Source: Hasllibacter sp963833115
GTDB lineage: Bacteria > Pseudomonadota > Alphaproteobacteria > Rhodobacterales > Rhodobacteraceae
DNA: 64,000 bases
NCBI GenBank assembly: GCA_963833115.1
Contig: CAWHWS010000001.1
Span: 189,968 to 253,967 of the forward strand
Direction of reading: 5' to 3'
In this document: piece by piece, positions 24,000 through 32,926 of the stretch
Layout: each line of letters starts with the position of its first letter
Position numbering within the stretch: the stretch's first letter is position 1
Notes under the pieces: model-generated
Database searches by the model: none
The model's input: the letters and a program-made list of their open reading frames with translations, nothing else
What the model was told of the DNA's origin: nothing
Position numbers and translations under genes: made by a program

Positions 24000-26591
24000 A
24001 TGTCAGGCACTGCCGCCGACCCGGCGCGCCCCGAGGCGGACGCGCAGGCCCTGCCGCCGGCGGCGCGGGCGCGGTTGCGGCGCGCGCTGACCTTGACGCG
24101 GGCAGGGCTGGCGGCGGAGCGGGCGGCGCGGGCGTTCTGGCCGCTCTGGTCGATCCTGGCGGCGGCGGTGGCGATGCTGCTGGTGGGGCTGCACGTGACC
24201 CTCCCGCTGGAGGCGGCGTGGGCGCTCGTGGTCGCGGTGGTCGGCGGGGCCGGCGCCGCGCTGGCCTGGGGGGCGTCGCGCTTCGGGATGCCGAGCGCGG
24301 CGGAGGCGGCGCTGCGGCTCGACGCGTCGCTGCCCGGGCGGCCGCTCACGGCGCTGTCCGACGCGCCGGCGATCGGCGGGACCGACGCCGAGGGCCGGGC
24401 GATGTGGGCCGCGCACCGGGCGGCGATGGCCCGGCGGCTGGAGGCGGCGCGGGCCGTGCCGGGCGATCTGCGCCTCGCCGCGCGCGACCCCTATGGATTG
24501 CGTTACGTGGCGATCATCGCGCTCGCGGTCGGCGCGCTCTTCGGCCAGGCGGCGCGGCTGGGCGACCTGCCGGCGCCGGGCCTGCCCGCGGCTGCGGTGG
24601 CCGAGGGTCCGTCCTGGGAAGGGTGGATCCGGCCGCCGGCGCATATGGGGCTTCCGGTGCTCTACCTCGCGGATCAACCGGCGGGCACGCTCGAGCTGCC
24701 GGAGGGCAGCGAGGTCGCGATCCGCCTCTACGGCGATCCGGGCGCGTTGACGGTCGAGGAGACGGTCGGGGCGACGGATTCGGGGGCCGGGGCGCCGGAG
24801 GGCGCGGAGCGGACGATCACGGTGGCGCGGCCGGGGATGCTGGCGGTGCGGGGGCCGGGCGGGATCGAATGGCGGGTGGTCACGGTGCCGGACGCGGCGC
24901 CGGTGGTGCTCTCGGCCGGGCCGATGGAGCGGGGATCGGGCGGGCGCACGGAGATGCCCTTCGCGTTGGAGGACGATCACGGGATCGCCTCGGGCACGGC
25001 GACGATCGCGCTGGACATGGCCGCGCTGGACCGGCGCTTCGCCCTGGCGGCCGAGCCGGAGGCGCGCGGCGCGCTGATGGTGGACCTGCCCCTGCCGATC
25101 ACGGGGGACCGGGCCGCGTTCGAGGAGCTGATGCTCGCGGACCTGGCCGAGCATCCGTTCGCCGGGCTGCCGGTGCGCGTCTCCCTCGAGGCGGTGGATG
25201 CGGCCGGGCAGCCCTCCGCGCCGTTCGAGGTGGTCGGCGTGCTGCCGGGGCGGCGCTTCTTCGATCCGCTGGCGCGGGCGGTGGTCGAGCAGCGCCAGGC
25301 GATCCTGTGGTCGCGCGCCAACGCGGCGCGGGCGGCGCAGGTGCTGCGCGCGGTCTCCCACCGGCCGCAGGACGCCTTCGACAGCGAGGTCACCTATCTG
25401 CGGCTGCGAATGGCGCTGCGCGCGCTGGAGCGGAACGCGCGCGTCGGCCTCGAGCCCGGGAAGCGCGACGAGGTGGCCGCCCTCCTCTGGAGCGTCGCGG
25501 TGGAGATCGAGGAGGGGCGCCTCGCCGACGCCCTCGAGCGCCTGCGCGAGGCCCAGGAGCGTCTGGCCGACGCGATGGAGAACGGCGCGACGGACGAGGA
25601 GATCGCCGAGCTCATGGAGGAGCTGCGCCAGGCGATGGAGGACTACATGCGCCAGCTCGCCGAGAACGCGGAGCCCGGCGAGGGGCCGCCGCCGGGCGAG
25701 GGGCAGCAGATCACCCAGGATCAGCTCCAGCAGATGATGGACCGGATCCAGGAGCTCATGGAGCAGGGCCGCATGGAGGAGGCGCAGGCCCTCATGGAGC
25801 AGCTCAACCGCATGATGGAGAACATGCAGGTGACGCAGGGGCAGCCGGGCCAGGGCGGCGAGGGCCAGCAGGGCGAGGGCGAGCAGGCGATGGAGGGGCT
25901 GAACGAGACGCTGCGCGAGCAGCAGGGCCTCTCGGACGAGGCGTTCCGCGACCTGCAGGAGCAGCAGGGCACCGGCCAGGAAGGCGGGCAGAGCGCGCAG
26001 AACGAGGGCTCGCAGGGCGGCCAGGGACGCGGCCAGCGCCATGACGGGCAGGGCCAAGGCGGCCAGCCGGGTCAGGAGCGCGCGGATGGCGGCGCGGGCG
26101 GCGGCCTCGCGGATCGGCAGGGGGCGCTTCGCCGGGAGCTGGATCGCCAGCAGGGCGCCCTTCCGGGGCGCGGCACGCCGGGCGGGGACGCGGCCGCCGA
26201 GGCCTTGGGCCGCGCGGGCGAGGCGATGGACCGCGCCGAGGACGCGCTGCGCGATGGCGACACGGGCGGGGCGCTGGGCGCGCAGGCGGACGCGATGGAG
26301 GAGATGCGCGAGGGCATGCGCCAGCTCGCCGACGAGATGCGCCAAGCGCAGGACCAGGCGCCGGGCGGCGCGCAGGGCACCGCCGAGGCCGAGGGCGCGG
26401 CGCAGGGCGACCCGCTCGGCCGCACCGCCGGCGCCCAGGGACAGATCGGCGGCGACGACCCCCTCGCCGATGGCGACGACGTCTACCGCCGGGCGCAGGA
26501 CCTGGTGGAGGAGCTGCGCCGCCGGGCCGGCGAGCGCATGCGCCCCGAGGCGGAGCGCGAGTACCTGGAGCGGCTGCTCGAGCCGTTCTGA
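24000..26591 (+). CDS. TIGR02302/DUF4175-family large membrane-anchored protein
   Basis: An 863-residue protein of an alphaproteobacterial family without assigned function. Two closely spaced N-terminal helices (AFWPLWSILAAAVAMLLVGL, then the stretch after PLEAAWALVVAVVGG), then another (YVAIIALAVGALFG, about residue 165), anchor a long region outside the membrane. A beta-rich middle (about 200-440) precedes helical, Glu/Gln/Met-rich stretches (ELMEQGRMEEAQALMEQLNR), a Gly/Gln low-complexity block, and a conserved C-terminus ending YRRAQDLVEELRRRAG and REYLERLLEPF. GGAGG precedes the ATG. Low-complexity repeats may vary between strains. Confidence 0.88.
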   Translation: MSGTAADPARPEADAQALPPAARARLRRALTLTRAGLAAERAARAFWPLWSILAAAVAMLLVGLHVTLPLEAAWALVVAVVGGAGAALAWGASRFGMPSAAEAALRLDASLPGRPLTALSDAPAIGGTDAEGRAMWAAHRAAMARRLEAARAVPGDLRLAARDPYGLRYVAIIALAVGALFGQAARLGDLPAPGLPAAAVAEGPSWEGWIRPPAHMGLPVLYLADQPAGTLELPEGSEVAIRLYGDPGALTVEETVGATDSGAGAPEGAERTITVARPGMLAVRGPGGIEWRVVTVPDAAPVVLSAGPMERGSGGRTEMPFALEDDHGIASGTATIALDMAALDRRFALAAEPEARGALMVDLPLPITGDRAAFEELMLADLAEHPFAGLPVRVSLEAVDAAGQPSAPFEVVGVLPGRRFFDPLARAVVEQRQAILWSRANAARAAQVLRAVSHRPQDAFDSEVTYLRLRMALRALERNARVGLEPGKRDEVAALLWSVAVEIEEGRLADALERLREAQERLADAMENGATDEEIAELMEELRQAMEDYMRQLAENAEPGEGPPPGEGQQITQDQLQQMMDRIQELMEQGRMEEAQALMEQLNRMMENMQVTQGQPGQGGEGQQGEGEQAMEGLNETLREQQGLSDEAFRDLQEQQGTGQEGGQSAQNEGSQGGQGRGQRHDGQGQGGQPGQERADGGAGGGLADRQGALRRELDRQQGALPGRGTPGGDAAAEALGRAGEAMDRAEDALRDGDTGGALGAQADAMEEMREGMRQLADEMRQAQDQAPGGAQGTAEAEGAAQGDPLGRTAGAQGQIGGDDPLADGDDVYRRAQDLVEELRRRAGERMRPEAEREYLERLLEPF

Positions 26592-26599
26592 TCCGGGGG

Positions 26600-27331
26600 T
26601 CAGCCCTCGGGGCCGTTGATCCGGGCCAGGACCCGGTCCAGGACGCCCTCGGCGCCGATGCGGATCTCGTCCACGGCGCGGACGTAGTCGGCGAGCACCG
26701 GTCCCGCGGCGGGGATCGCCTCGGCGATGCGGGGCGCCAGGAGATAGGCCGCCGTCAGGAGGGCGGCGACGGTCAGGAGCGCGAGGAGGACGCCGCGCCC
26801 GCCGCCCTTGCGCTCGGGGTCCAGCTCCTCGTCGAGGCTCGGCGGGCGCGGGCGCCGGAAGGCGGGCTCCGGCGCGGGCGGCGGGGGCGCGTCGTGCTCC
26901 GGCGGGCGGGCGGGGCGGCCGGAGCGGGGGGCGCCCCGGCGGGCGGCCGGGTCCCGGCGGGCCGGGACGACGGCGGCGGCCGGGGCCTGGGGGCGATCCT
27001 CGGGATGGCCGGCCTGGTCGTCGACCGCGTCGCCCGGCGCTTCCCCGCGGCGCAGGCGGGCCTCGCGCTCGGCCTCCTCGCGCAGGACGCGCAGATCGCC
27101 CGGATCGCGCACGGGGGTCCGGTGGGCGGGCGCGTCGCCCGCGCCGTCCAGGTCGTCCGCCGCGTCGTCCTCCTCATCCGCCGCATGGGGCGCGCGGTCC
27201 GCCGGATCGTCCGCGCCGCCGTGCCGCCAGGCGTGTCCGCAGGCGCTGCATTCGACGTCGCGGCCGCCCTCGGGGATGGCGTCGTCCGGTATCTCGTAGC
27301 GGGCATCGCATTCGGGGCAGGTCAGCCGCAT
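26600..27331 (-). CDS. Zinc-ribbon (MJ0042-type) single-pass membrane protein
   Basis: A 243-residue protein. The N-terminus MRLTCPECDARYEIPDDAIP then VECSACGHAW is a two-CxxC zinc ribbon of the MJ0042 type. It is followed by about 130 residues of acidic and Pro-rich disordered sequence, one transmembrane helix (GVLLALLTVAALLTAAYLLAP), and a short C-terminal domain. The start was set at the Met immediately before the zinc ribbon. Orientation is probably zinc ribbon in the cytosol. It diverges from plsC and converges on the TIGR02302 gene. Role unknown. Confidence 0.85.
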   Translation of the reverse strand: MRLTCPECDARYEIPDDAIPEGGRDVECSACGHAWRHGGADDPADRAPHAADEEDDAADDLDGAGDAPAHRTPVRDPGDLRVLREEAEREARLRRGEAPGDAVDDQAGHPEDRPQAPAAAVVPARRDPAARRGAPRSGRPARPPEHDAPPPPAPEPAFRRPRPPSLDEELDPERKGGGRGVLLALLTVAALLTAAYLLAPRIAEAIPAAGPVLADYVRAVDEIRIGAEGVLDRVLARINGPEG

Positions 27332-27446
27332 CGCCGTCTCCAGGCACGTCCTCGGTCCGGCGGGCGCTTCCCCCCCGCCGCGGCGGCATGTAACACCGCG
27401 CGGGCGGCCGCCGCGAGGGCAAACCGGACCGCGGGCGAGGGGCGAC

Positions 27447-28208
27447 ATGGACGCGAGACACACCGCGCCGCCCGGGGCGCTGCAATGGGTCCGGAGCCTT
27501 CTGTTCAACGCGCACATCTACGTGGCGATGGCCCTGATGGCGATCTGGTGGCTCGTGCCGACGATGATCCGGCGCGAGCGGGCCTGGGACGGGGTGGGCG
27601 CGTGGTGCCGCTACGTGCGCTGGTCGGCGGCCTGGATGATCGGGCTGCGCTCCGAGGTCCGCGGGCCGGTGCCGACGGGCGAGGTCCTGATCGCCGCCAA
27701 GCATCAGAGCTTCTTCGACATCATCATGATCGTCTCGGTGGTCCCGCGGCCGAAGTTCATCATGAAGCACGAGCTGCGCTACGCGCCGATCCTGGGCTGG
27801 TACGCGGCGCGCATGGGCTGCGTGCCGGTGCGGCGCGGACGGCGCGCGGAGGCGATGAAGCGCATGGTCGCGGACGTGGCCATGGGCGCGGCCCTGCCGG
27901 GGCAGCTCGTGATCTACCCCCAGGGCACGCGCGTGGCGCCGGGGGAGCGGCGGCCCTACAAGGCGGGAACCTTCGTGCTCTACGACCAGACCGGCCAGGT
28001 CTGCGTGCCGACGGCGTGCAATGTCGGGCAGTTCTGGCCCAAGCGGGGGGTGATGCGGCGGCCCGGAACCGCGGTGGTCGAGTTCGGCGCGCCGATCCCG
28101 CCGGGACTGGCGCAGGAGGCGTTCATGGCGCGGCTCCTGCGGGAGGTCGAGGACCGGTCGGACGCGCTGATGGGCCTGCCGGCGCCGGGGGGTCCGGCGG
28201 ACGCCTAG
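27447..28208 (+). CDS. plsC: 1-acyl-sn-glycerol-3-phosphate acyltransferase
   Basis: Second acyltransferase of phosphatidic acid synthesis, 253 residues, inner-membrane. The catalytic HxxxxD motif is HQSFFD in AAKHQSFFDIIMIV, and the substrate motif is YPQGTRVAPGE; an N-terminal hydrophobic helix (IYVAMALMAIWWLVP) anchors it. It begins 115 bp from the divergent zinc-ribbon gene and ends overlapping the accA stop by 4 bp tail to tail, so two lipid genes converge here. Confidence 0.93.
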   Translation: MDARHTAPPGALQWVRSLLFNAHIYVAMALMAIWWLVPTMIRRERAWDGVGAWCRYVRWSAAWMIGLRSEVRGPVPTGEVLIAAKHQSFFDIIMIVSVVPRPKFIMKHELRYAPILGWYAARMGCVPVRRGRRAEAMKRMVADVAMGAALPGQLVIYPQGTRVAPGERRPYKAGTFVLYDQTGQVCVPTACNVGQFWPKRGVMRRPGTAVVEFGAPIPPGLAQEAFMARLLREVEDRSDALMGLPAPGGPADA

Positions 28209-29161
28209 GCGGCGAGGCCCTTGGCGCCCATCGCCAGGAACTTGCGGCGCCGGGCGGGCACGAGGTCCTTGCGGCCCGCCAGGCCCGCGAGCTCCCCTTC
28301 GATGGCGCGGCCGACCGCGGCGATGGTGGCGGCGGGGTCGCGGTGCGCGCCGCCGACGGGCTCGGCCACGATGCGGTCGATCACGCCGAGCTGCATCAGA
28401 TCCTGCGCGGTCAGGCGCAGGGCGGCGGCGGCCTCGCGCATCTTCTCGGAATCCTTCCACAGGATCGAGGCGCAGCCCTCCGGCGAGATCACCGAGTAGA
28501 TCGAGTGCTCCAGCATCAGGACGCGGTCGCCGGAGGCGAAGGCGACCGCCCCGCCGGAGCCGCCCTCGCCGATGACGCAGGCCACGAGGGGCACGCCGAC
28601 GCGCAGGCAGGTCTCGGTCGAGCGGGCGATCGCCTCGGACTGGCCGCGCTCCTCGGCGCCCTTGCCGGGATAGGCGCCGGGCGTGTCGATCAGGGTGACG
28701 ACCGGCACGCCGAAGCGGCCGGCCAGCTCCATCAGCCGGATCGCCTTGCGGTAGCCCTCGGGCCGCGCCATGCCGAAATTGCGCGCGATGCGGGTCTGGG
28801 TGTCGTGACCCTTCTCGTGGCCGATCACCATCACGGCGCGCCCGTCCAGGCGCGCGAGCCCGCCCATCACGGCGTGGTCGTCGGCGAAGTTCCGGTCGCC
28901 CGCGAGCGGGGTCCAGTCGGTGAAGAGGGCGGCGACGTAGTCCTTGCAGTGCGGGCGCTCGGGATGGCGGGCGACCTGCGCCTTCTGCCAGGCGGTGAGC
29001 TTGCCGTAGAGGGTGGCGAGGAGGGCGCGGGCCTTGCCGCCGAGCGCCTCGGCCTGCTCGGAGAGGTCGGCGGTGTCCTCGCCGCGGGCCATGGCGCGCA
29101 GCTCCTCGGCCTTGCCCTCGATCTCGGCGAGGGGCTTCTCGAAGTCGAGGTAATGGGTCAT
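28205..29161 (-). CDS. accA: Acetyl-CoA carboxylase carboxyltransferase subunit alpha
   Basis: Alpha subunit of the carboxyltransferase that makes malonyl-CoA for fatty-acid synthesis; partner AccD is not in the window. 318 residues, typical. Blocks seen: YLDFEKPLAEIEGKAEELR, GHEKGHDT, GMARPEGYRKAIRLMELA, IDTPGAYPG, GEGGSGGAVA and ISPEGCASILWKD. The ATG at 29161 gives the canonical N-terminus; the open frame runs far upstream only because of GC bias. Confidence 0.96.
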   Translation of the reverse strand: MTHYLDFEKPLAEIEGKAEELRAMARGEDTADLSEQAEALGGKARALLATLYGKLTAWQKAQVARHPERPHCKDYVAALFTDWTPLAGDRNFADDHAVMGGLARLDGRAVMVIGHEKGHDTQTRIARNFGMARPEGYRKAIRLMELAGRFGVPVVTLIDTPGAYPGKGAEERGQSEAIARSTETCLRVGVPLVACVIGEGGSGGAVAFASGDRVLMLEHSIYSVISPEGCASILWKDSEKMREAAAALRLTAQDLMQLGVIDRIVAEPVGGAHRDPAATIAAVGRAIEGELAGLAGRKDLVPARRRKFLAMGAKGLAA

Positions 29162-29192
29162 CGGCGGCGGGCTCCAGGCGAGGGCGCGCCCG

Positions 29193-29571
29193 CTACTTGG
29201 CCGCTCCGGGCGCGGGGCGCAACGCCCCGGCCGCGCGCGCGACGTGGCCGCACGAGGTGCGCCCGGGCGGGCCGGCGTCCTCGAGCATCCGCAGGACCGC
29301 CGGCGGCCGGTAGGTGCGGCTGTCCCGGTGCGGCCGGACGAGCGCGGCGCACCGGCGCGGCCGGTAGGCCGTGAGCGCCGCCGTGCCCGCCGGGGGCGAG
29401 GCGCCCGGCGATCCGGCGCAGCGCGGCGGCGGGATCGTCCGGATGCGCGGCCGCGTGGCCGACGAGGGTGGTCGCGAGCGCAACGGCGGCGGAGGCGGGC
29501 GGGTCGCCGGGACGGATCGTCACGCGCGCCCAGCCCGGGGCGCCTGGGGCGTACGGGGCTGCCGGGTCCAT
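29193..29571 (-). pseudogene. Possible frameshifted hypothetical upstream of accA
   Basis: Two frames read as one protein if one C is removed from a run of five at about 29389-29393: MDPAAPYAPGAPGWARVTIR to RIAGRLAP in one, then GTAALTAYRPRRCAALV, RTYRPPAVLRMLEDAG and a TAG at 29193 in the other. Joined it would be about 125 residues. The strand-appropriate amino-acid texture suggests coding, but there is no strong ribosome binding site or family match. Weak call. Confidence 0.3.
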
Positions 29572-29761
29572 CGCGCATCCGTCCCATGGCGCGGCAGGGG
29601 CGTGCGCGCGGGACCGGCCTCGGGTCGATATCCTGCCGGGCCTGGCGCGGTTGCCCGGGCCGACGGCGCGCGCGGGCGGATCGGATGGGCGGCCGCGGAT
29701 CGGGCGGGACAAGCCGTGCGCGCGGTGGCAAGCTGCGCCCGTCCCGTTCGGAGCCCGCCGC
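29572..29761. other. Gap between accA region and dgcN
   Basis: Together with 29162-29571 this is about 600 bp without a confident gene. Apart from the possible frameshifted hypothetical I see only GC-rich sequence, TTGCCC at 29651 without a matching -10 box, and GGAG (29750-29753) serving the dgcN start. Confidence 0.5.
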
Positions 29762-30760
29762 ATGATCCCGACCCCCTACCTCCTCTTCCTCGGCGACGCG
29801 CCGGACATGCTCGCCGCGAAGGTGGCGATCGGGATCCGCGACTGGCGGCCCGATCACGCGGTCGGGCAGCTCTCCTTGCCGGGATGCCGGGCGGACCTTC
29901 GCCTGCGGGAGATGTCCCTCGAGGAGGGTTGGGCGGCGGGCGCGCGGACGCTGGTGATCGGGGTCGCGAACCGCGGCGGGACGATCGCGGAGAGCTGGCG
30001 CGAGGTGCTGCGCGCCGCGCTGGCGCTCGGCTACGACCTCGCCTCGGGCCTGCATCAGCTGCTGCGCGACCAGCCGGACCTCGCGGAGGCGGCGCGCGCC
30101 CATGGCCGGACGCTGCACGACGTGCGGGTGCCGACGGTGCGCTATCCGATCGGCGAGGGGCGGCCGCGCGCGGGGCGGCGGTGCCTGGCCGTCGGGACGG
30201 ATTGCTCGGTCGGCAAGATGTACACGGCCATGGCGATGGAGCGCGAGATGGCCGCGCGCGGCATGGCGGCGACGTTCCGCGCCACGGGGCAGACCGGCAT
30301 CCTTATCACCGGGGGCGGCGTGCCCCTCGACGCGGTGATCGCGGATTTCATGGCCGGGAGCGTCGAGTGGCTGACGCCGCCGAACGAGCCGGACCACTGG
30401 GACCTGATCGAGGGGCAGGGGAGCCTCTACCATCCGTCCTATTCGGGGGTGACGATGGCCCTGATCCACGGCGGGGCGCCCGACGCGTTGATCCTCGCGC
30501 ACGAGCCGACGCGCACGCACATGCGCGGGCTGCCGCATCACGGGATCCCGGCGCTGGAGGAGCTGCGCGAGCTGTCGCTGGGCCTGGCGCGGCGGGTGAA
30601 CCCCGGCTGCGAGGTCGTCGGCGTGGCGGTGAACACGCAGCATCAGGACGAGGACGCCGCGCGGCGGACCTGCGAGGGGATCGAGGCGCGGCTCGGGCTG
30701 CCGACGGTCGATCCGATCCGCCACGGCGCGGGGAGGCTGGTCGATGCGCTCCCGGCGTGA
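29762..30760 (+). CDS. dgcN: DUF1611 protein, DgcN-like D-glutamate N-acetyltransferase
   Basis: A 332-residue DUF1611 protein. The C-terminal half has a P-loop-like motif CLAVGTDCSVGKMYTAMAM (about 140-157), then FRATGQTGILITGGGVPLDA, WDLIEGQGSLYHPSYSGV and GVAVNTQHQDED. DgcN members of this family have been reported to N-acetylate D-glutamate so that the epimerase DgcA can invert it; the next gene here is such an epimerase, so I transfer that role. ATG 29762 is 8 nt after GGAG. Other DUF1611 proteins are uncharacterised, so substrate assignment rests on context. Confidence 0.8.
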   Translation: MIPTPYLLFLGDAPDMLAAKVAIGIRDWRPDHAVGQLSLPGCRADLRLREMSLEEGWAAGARTLVIGVANRGGTIAESWREVLRAALALGYDLASGLHQLLRDQPDLAEAARAHGRTLHDVRVPTVRYPIGEGRPRAGRRCLAVGTDCSVGKMYTAMAMEREMAARGMAATFRATGQTGILITGGGVPLDAVIADFMAGSVEWLTPPNEPDHWDLIEGQGSLYHPSYSGVTMALIHGGAPDALILAHEPTRTHMRGLPHHGIPALEELRELSLGLARRVNPGCEVVGVAVNTQHQDEDAARRTCEGIEARLGLPTVDPIRHGAGRLVDALPA

Positions 30761-30850
30761 GGGGGGAGGGCGGCGCGCTCACAGGGGCTGCGCCCCCGTC
30801 GCGCGCCGCCGGGCGGACCTGCGGCCGCCGTGCCCGGCCCGGAGGGCGCG

Positions 30851-31813
30851 ATGAGGATCGAGGTGCGCGCCGAGCGGTTCGCGCTGGAGCGGCCGTTCAC
30901 CATCGCGCGGGGCACGCGGACCCATGCCGAGGTGTTGACGGTGACCCTTGTCGACGGGGCGCATCGGGGCCGGGGGGAATGCGTCCCCTACGCGCGCTAC
31001 GGCGAGACGATGGCGAGCGTGGAGGCGCAGGTTCGCGGGTTCGCGGGCGGCACGCGCGCGGAGCTGGCGGAGGCCTTGCCGCCGGGCGCGGCGCGCAACG
31101 CGCTCGACTGCGCGCTGTGGGATCTCGAGGCGAAACGGGCGGGCGCGCGGGTGTGGGACCTGGCCGGCCTGCCGGCGCCCGGGACGCTGGTGACGGCCTA
31201 CACGCTCTCCCTGGATGCGCCCGAGGCGATGCGCGCGCAGGCCGCGGCGAACGCGCATCGACCGCTCCTGAAGGTGAAGCTGGGGACCGAGGACGACATG
31301 CCGCGGCTTGAGGCCGTGCGGGCGGGGGCCCCGAGGGCCCGGATCGTGGCGGATGCGAACGAGGGGTGGAGCGCGGCGATCTACGCCGACCTGGCGCCGC
31401 ATCTGGCGCGGCTCGGCGTCGAGATGATCGAGCAGCCGGTGCCGGCGGACCGGGTCCACGAGCTCGACGGGATGGCCCGGCCGGTCCCGCTCTGCGCCGA
31501 CGAGAGCTGCCATGACCGCGCTAGCCTTCCGGCGCTCGAAGGGCGGTTCGACATCGTGAACGTGAAGCTCGACAAGACGGGCGGCCTGACCGAGGCGCTG
31601 GCGCTGCGGGACGCGGCGCGGGCCACGGGGTTCGGGGTCATGACCGGATGCATGGTGGGCTCGTCGCTGGCGATGGCGCCGGCGGTCCTGGCGGCGCAGG
31701 GCAGCGCGGTCGTGGACCTGGACGGGCCGCTCCTCCTGGCGGAGGACCGCGACGTCCCGCTGCGCTACGACGAGGACGGGGTGCACCCGCCCGACGCGGC
31801 CCTCTGGGGCTAG
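30851..31813 (+). CDS. dgcA: Enolase-superfamily epimerase, DgcA-like (N-acetyl-D-glutamate / dipeptide)
   Basis: A 320-residue member of the dipeptide-epimerase branch of the enolase superfamily. Acid/base lysines in PLLKVKLG and KLDKTGGL, metal ligands in VADANEGWS, EQPVPAD and CADESCHD are all present, as is TGCMVGSSLAMAPA. The classical annotation is L-Ala-D/L-Glu epimerase in murein recycling; behind dgcN, epimerisation of N-acetyl-D-glutamate to the L form is the better guess. GGAGG lies 5 nt before ATG 30851, which is preferred to the in-frame ATG at 30830. Confidence 0.85.
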   Translation: MRIEVRAERFALERPFTIARGTRTHAEVLTVTLVDGAHRGRGECVPYARYGETMASVEAQVRGFAGGTRAELAEALPPGAARNALDCALWDLEAKRAGARVWDLAGLPAPGTLVTAYTLSLDAPEAMRAQAAANAHRPLLKVKLGTEDDMPRLEAVRAGAPRARIVADANEGWSAAIYADLAPHLARLGVEMIEQPVPADRVHELDGMARPVPLCADESCHDRASLPALEGRFDIVNVKLDKTGGLTEALALRDAARATGFGVMTGCMVGSSLAMAPAVLAAQGSAVVDLDGPLLLAEDRDVPLRYDEDGVHPPDAALWG

Positions 31814-31866
31814 TGCCGGCCCGCGGGCGGCGCTAGGCCCGGACGGGTCCAGCCGCAGGAGGCCCC

Positions 31867-32718
31867 ATGTCCCGAACCGTCTACGTCAACGGCGCCTACG
31901 TGCCGGAGGAGGACGCGAAGATCAGCGTGTTCGACCGCGGCTTCCTGTTCGCGGACGCGGTCTACGAGGTCACGAGCGTGATCGGCGGCAAGCTCGTCGA
32001 CTTCGCCGGGCATTGCGCGCGACTGCGCCGGAGCCTCGCCGAGCTCGAGATGCCGAGCCCGGCCGACGACGACGCGCTCCTGGCGATCCATCGCGAGCTC
32101 CTGGAGCGCAACGCCGTGGAGGAGGGGATGGTCTACCTCCAGGTCACGCGCGGGGCGGCGGACCGGGACTTCGCCTATCCCGCCGAGCCGGCGCCGAGCC
32201 TGGTCATGTTCACGCAGGCCAAGGGGATCGTGGAGAGCCCGGCGGCGGAGGCGGGGATCGACGTGATCACCATCCCGGACCTGCGCTGGGGCCGGCGGGA
32301 CATCAAGACGGTGCAGCTCCTCTATCCGTCGATGGGCAAGATGGCGGCCAAGGCGGCCGGGGCGGCGGACGCCTGGATGGTCGAGGACGGGGCCGTGACG
32401 GAGGGCACCTCGAACAACGCCTACATCGTGACGGGCGGGACCATCGTGACCCGGCACCTGGGGCACGAGATCCTGGCCGGGATCACGCGCGCCGCGGTCC
32501 TGCGCTTCGCGCGCGAGGCGCAGATGCGGGTGGAGGAGCGCAGCTTCACCGTGGCGGAGGCGATGGCGGCGGACGAGGCGTTCGTGACCTCGGCCTCGGC
32601 CTTCGTGACGCCGGTGGTGCGGATCGACGGCGAGGCGGTGGGCGATGGCGCGCCGGGGCCCGTCGCGCGGCGGTTGCGGGAGATCTACCTCGAGGAGGCG
32701 CGGGGCGCGGCGATCTGA
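31867..32718 (+). CDS. dat: D-amino-acid aminotransferase (class IV PLP)
   Basis: Fold-type IV transaminase, 283 residues. VYVNGAYVPEEDAKISVFDRG and FLFADAVYEVTSV open the fold; the PLP lysine lies in RWGRRDIKTVQLL, the DAAT pattern, with EGTSNNAYIV and TSASAFVTPVV following. It is 53 bp downstream of dgcA in the same direction with AGGAGG before its ATG, so one transcript is likely. It would exchange amino groups between D-Ala and D-Glu, tying the neighbouring genes to D-amino-acid metabolism. A branched-chain or 4-amino-4-deoxychorismate role is less likely given the motif. Confidence 0.85.
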   Translation: MSRTVYVNGAYVPEEDAKISVFDRGFLFADAVYEVTSVIGGKLVDFAGHCARLRRSLAELEMPSPADDDALLAIHRELLERNAVEEGMVYLQVTRGAADRDFAYPAEPAPSLVMFTQAKGIVESPAAEAGIDVITIPDLRWGRRDIKTVQLLYPSMGKMAAKAAGAADAWMVEDGAVTEGTSNNAYIVTGGTIVTRHLGHEILAGITRAAVLRFAREAQMRVEERSFTVAEAMAADEAFVTSASAFVTPVVRIDGEAVGDGAPGPVARRLREIYLEEARGAAI

Positions 32719-32744
32719 GGACGGGGACGGGGGCCTGGTTCGGG

Positions 32745-32781
32745 GGTCGTCCTCCTCCGGCCGGGCCGGAGGAGGACGACC
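32745..32781 (+). terminator. 16-bp perfect hairpin after the dgcN-dgcA-dat run
   Basis: GGTCGTCCTCCTCCGG (32745-32760) pairs fully with 32766-32781 around CCGGG, 26 bp past the dat stop. There is no T-run, so termination may be Rho-assisted, or the hairpin may protect the transcript end. Confidence 0.5.
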
Positions 32782-32807
32782 TGCGGGATGCGCCCGCGGG
32801 GCCGGAG

Positions 32808-32830
32808 ATCCTCGGATCGAGTCCGAGGAT
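32808..32830. repeat. Dispersed palindromic repeat copy 1
   Basis: ATCCTCGGA, loop TCGAG, TCCGAGGAT. Same architecture (8-9-bp arms, 5-nt TCAAG/CTTGA-like loop) as the elements at 56814, 56876 and 60357. Translated antisense it gives ILGLDPRISG, a peptide often seen from intergenic repeats in alphaproteobacteria. Confidence 0.65.
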
Positions 32831-32926
32831 GGCGGGGGCGGAGGGCGCCATCCGGGCCGAGGGTCCGGCGGGACGGGCTGCGGTGCCCCGGGCGGGTCCG
32901 CGAAGGCGGCGCTCCCGGGGCCCTGG

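Noticed and set aside
32546..32851. A minus-strand 101-codon frame starting MAPSAPAILGLDPRISG.
   Set aside because: The peptide is encoded by the palindromic repeat and overlaps dat; this is a typical false call from intergenic repeats.
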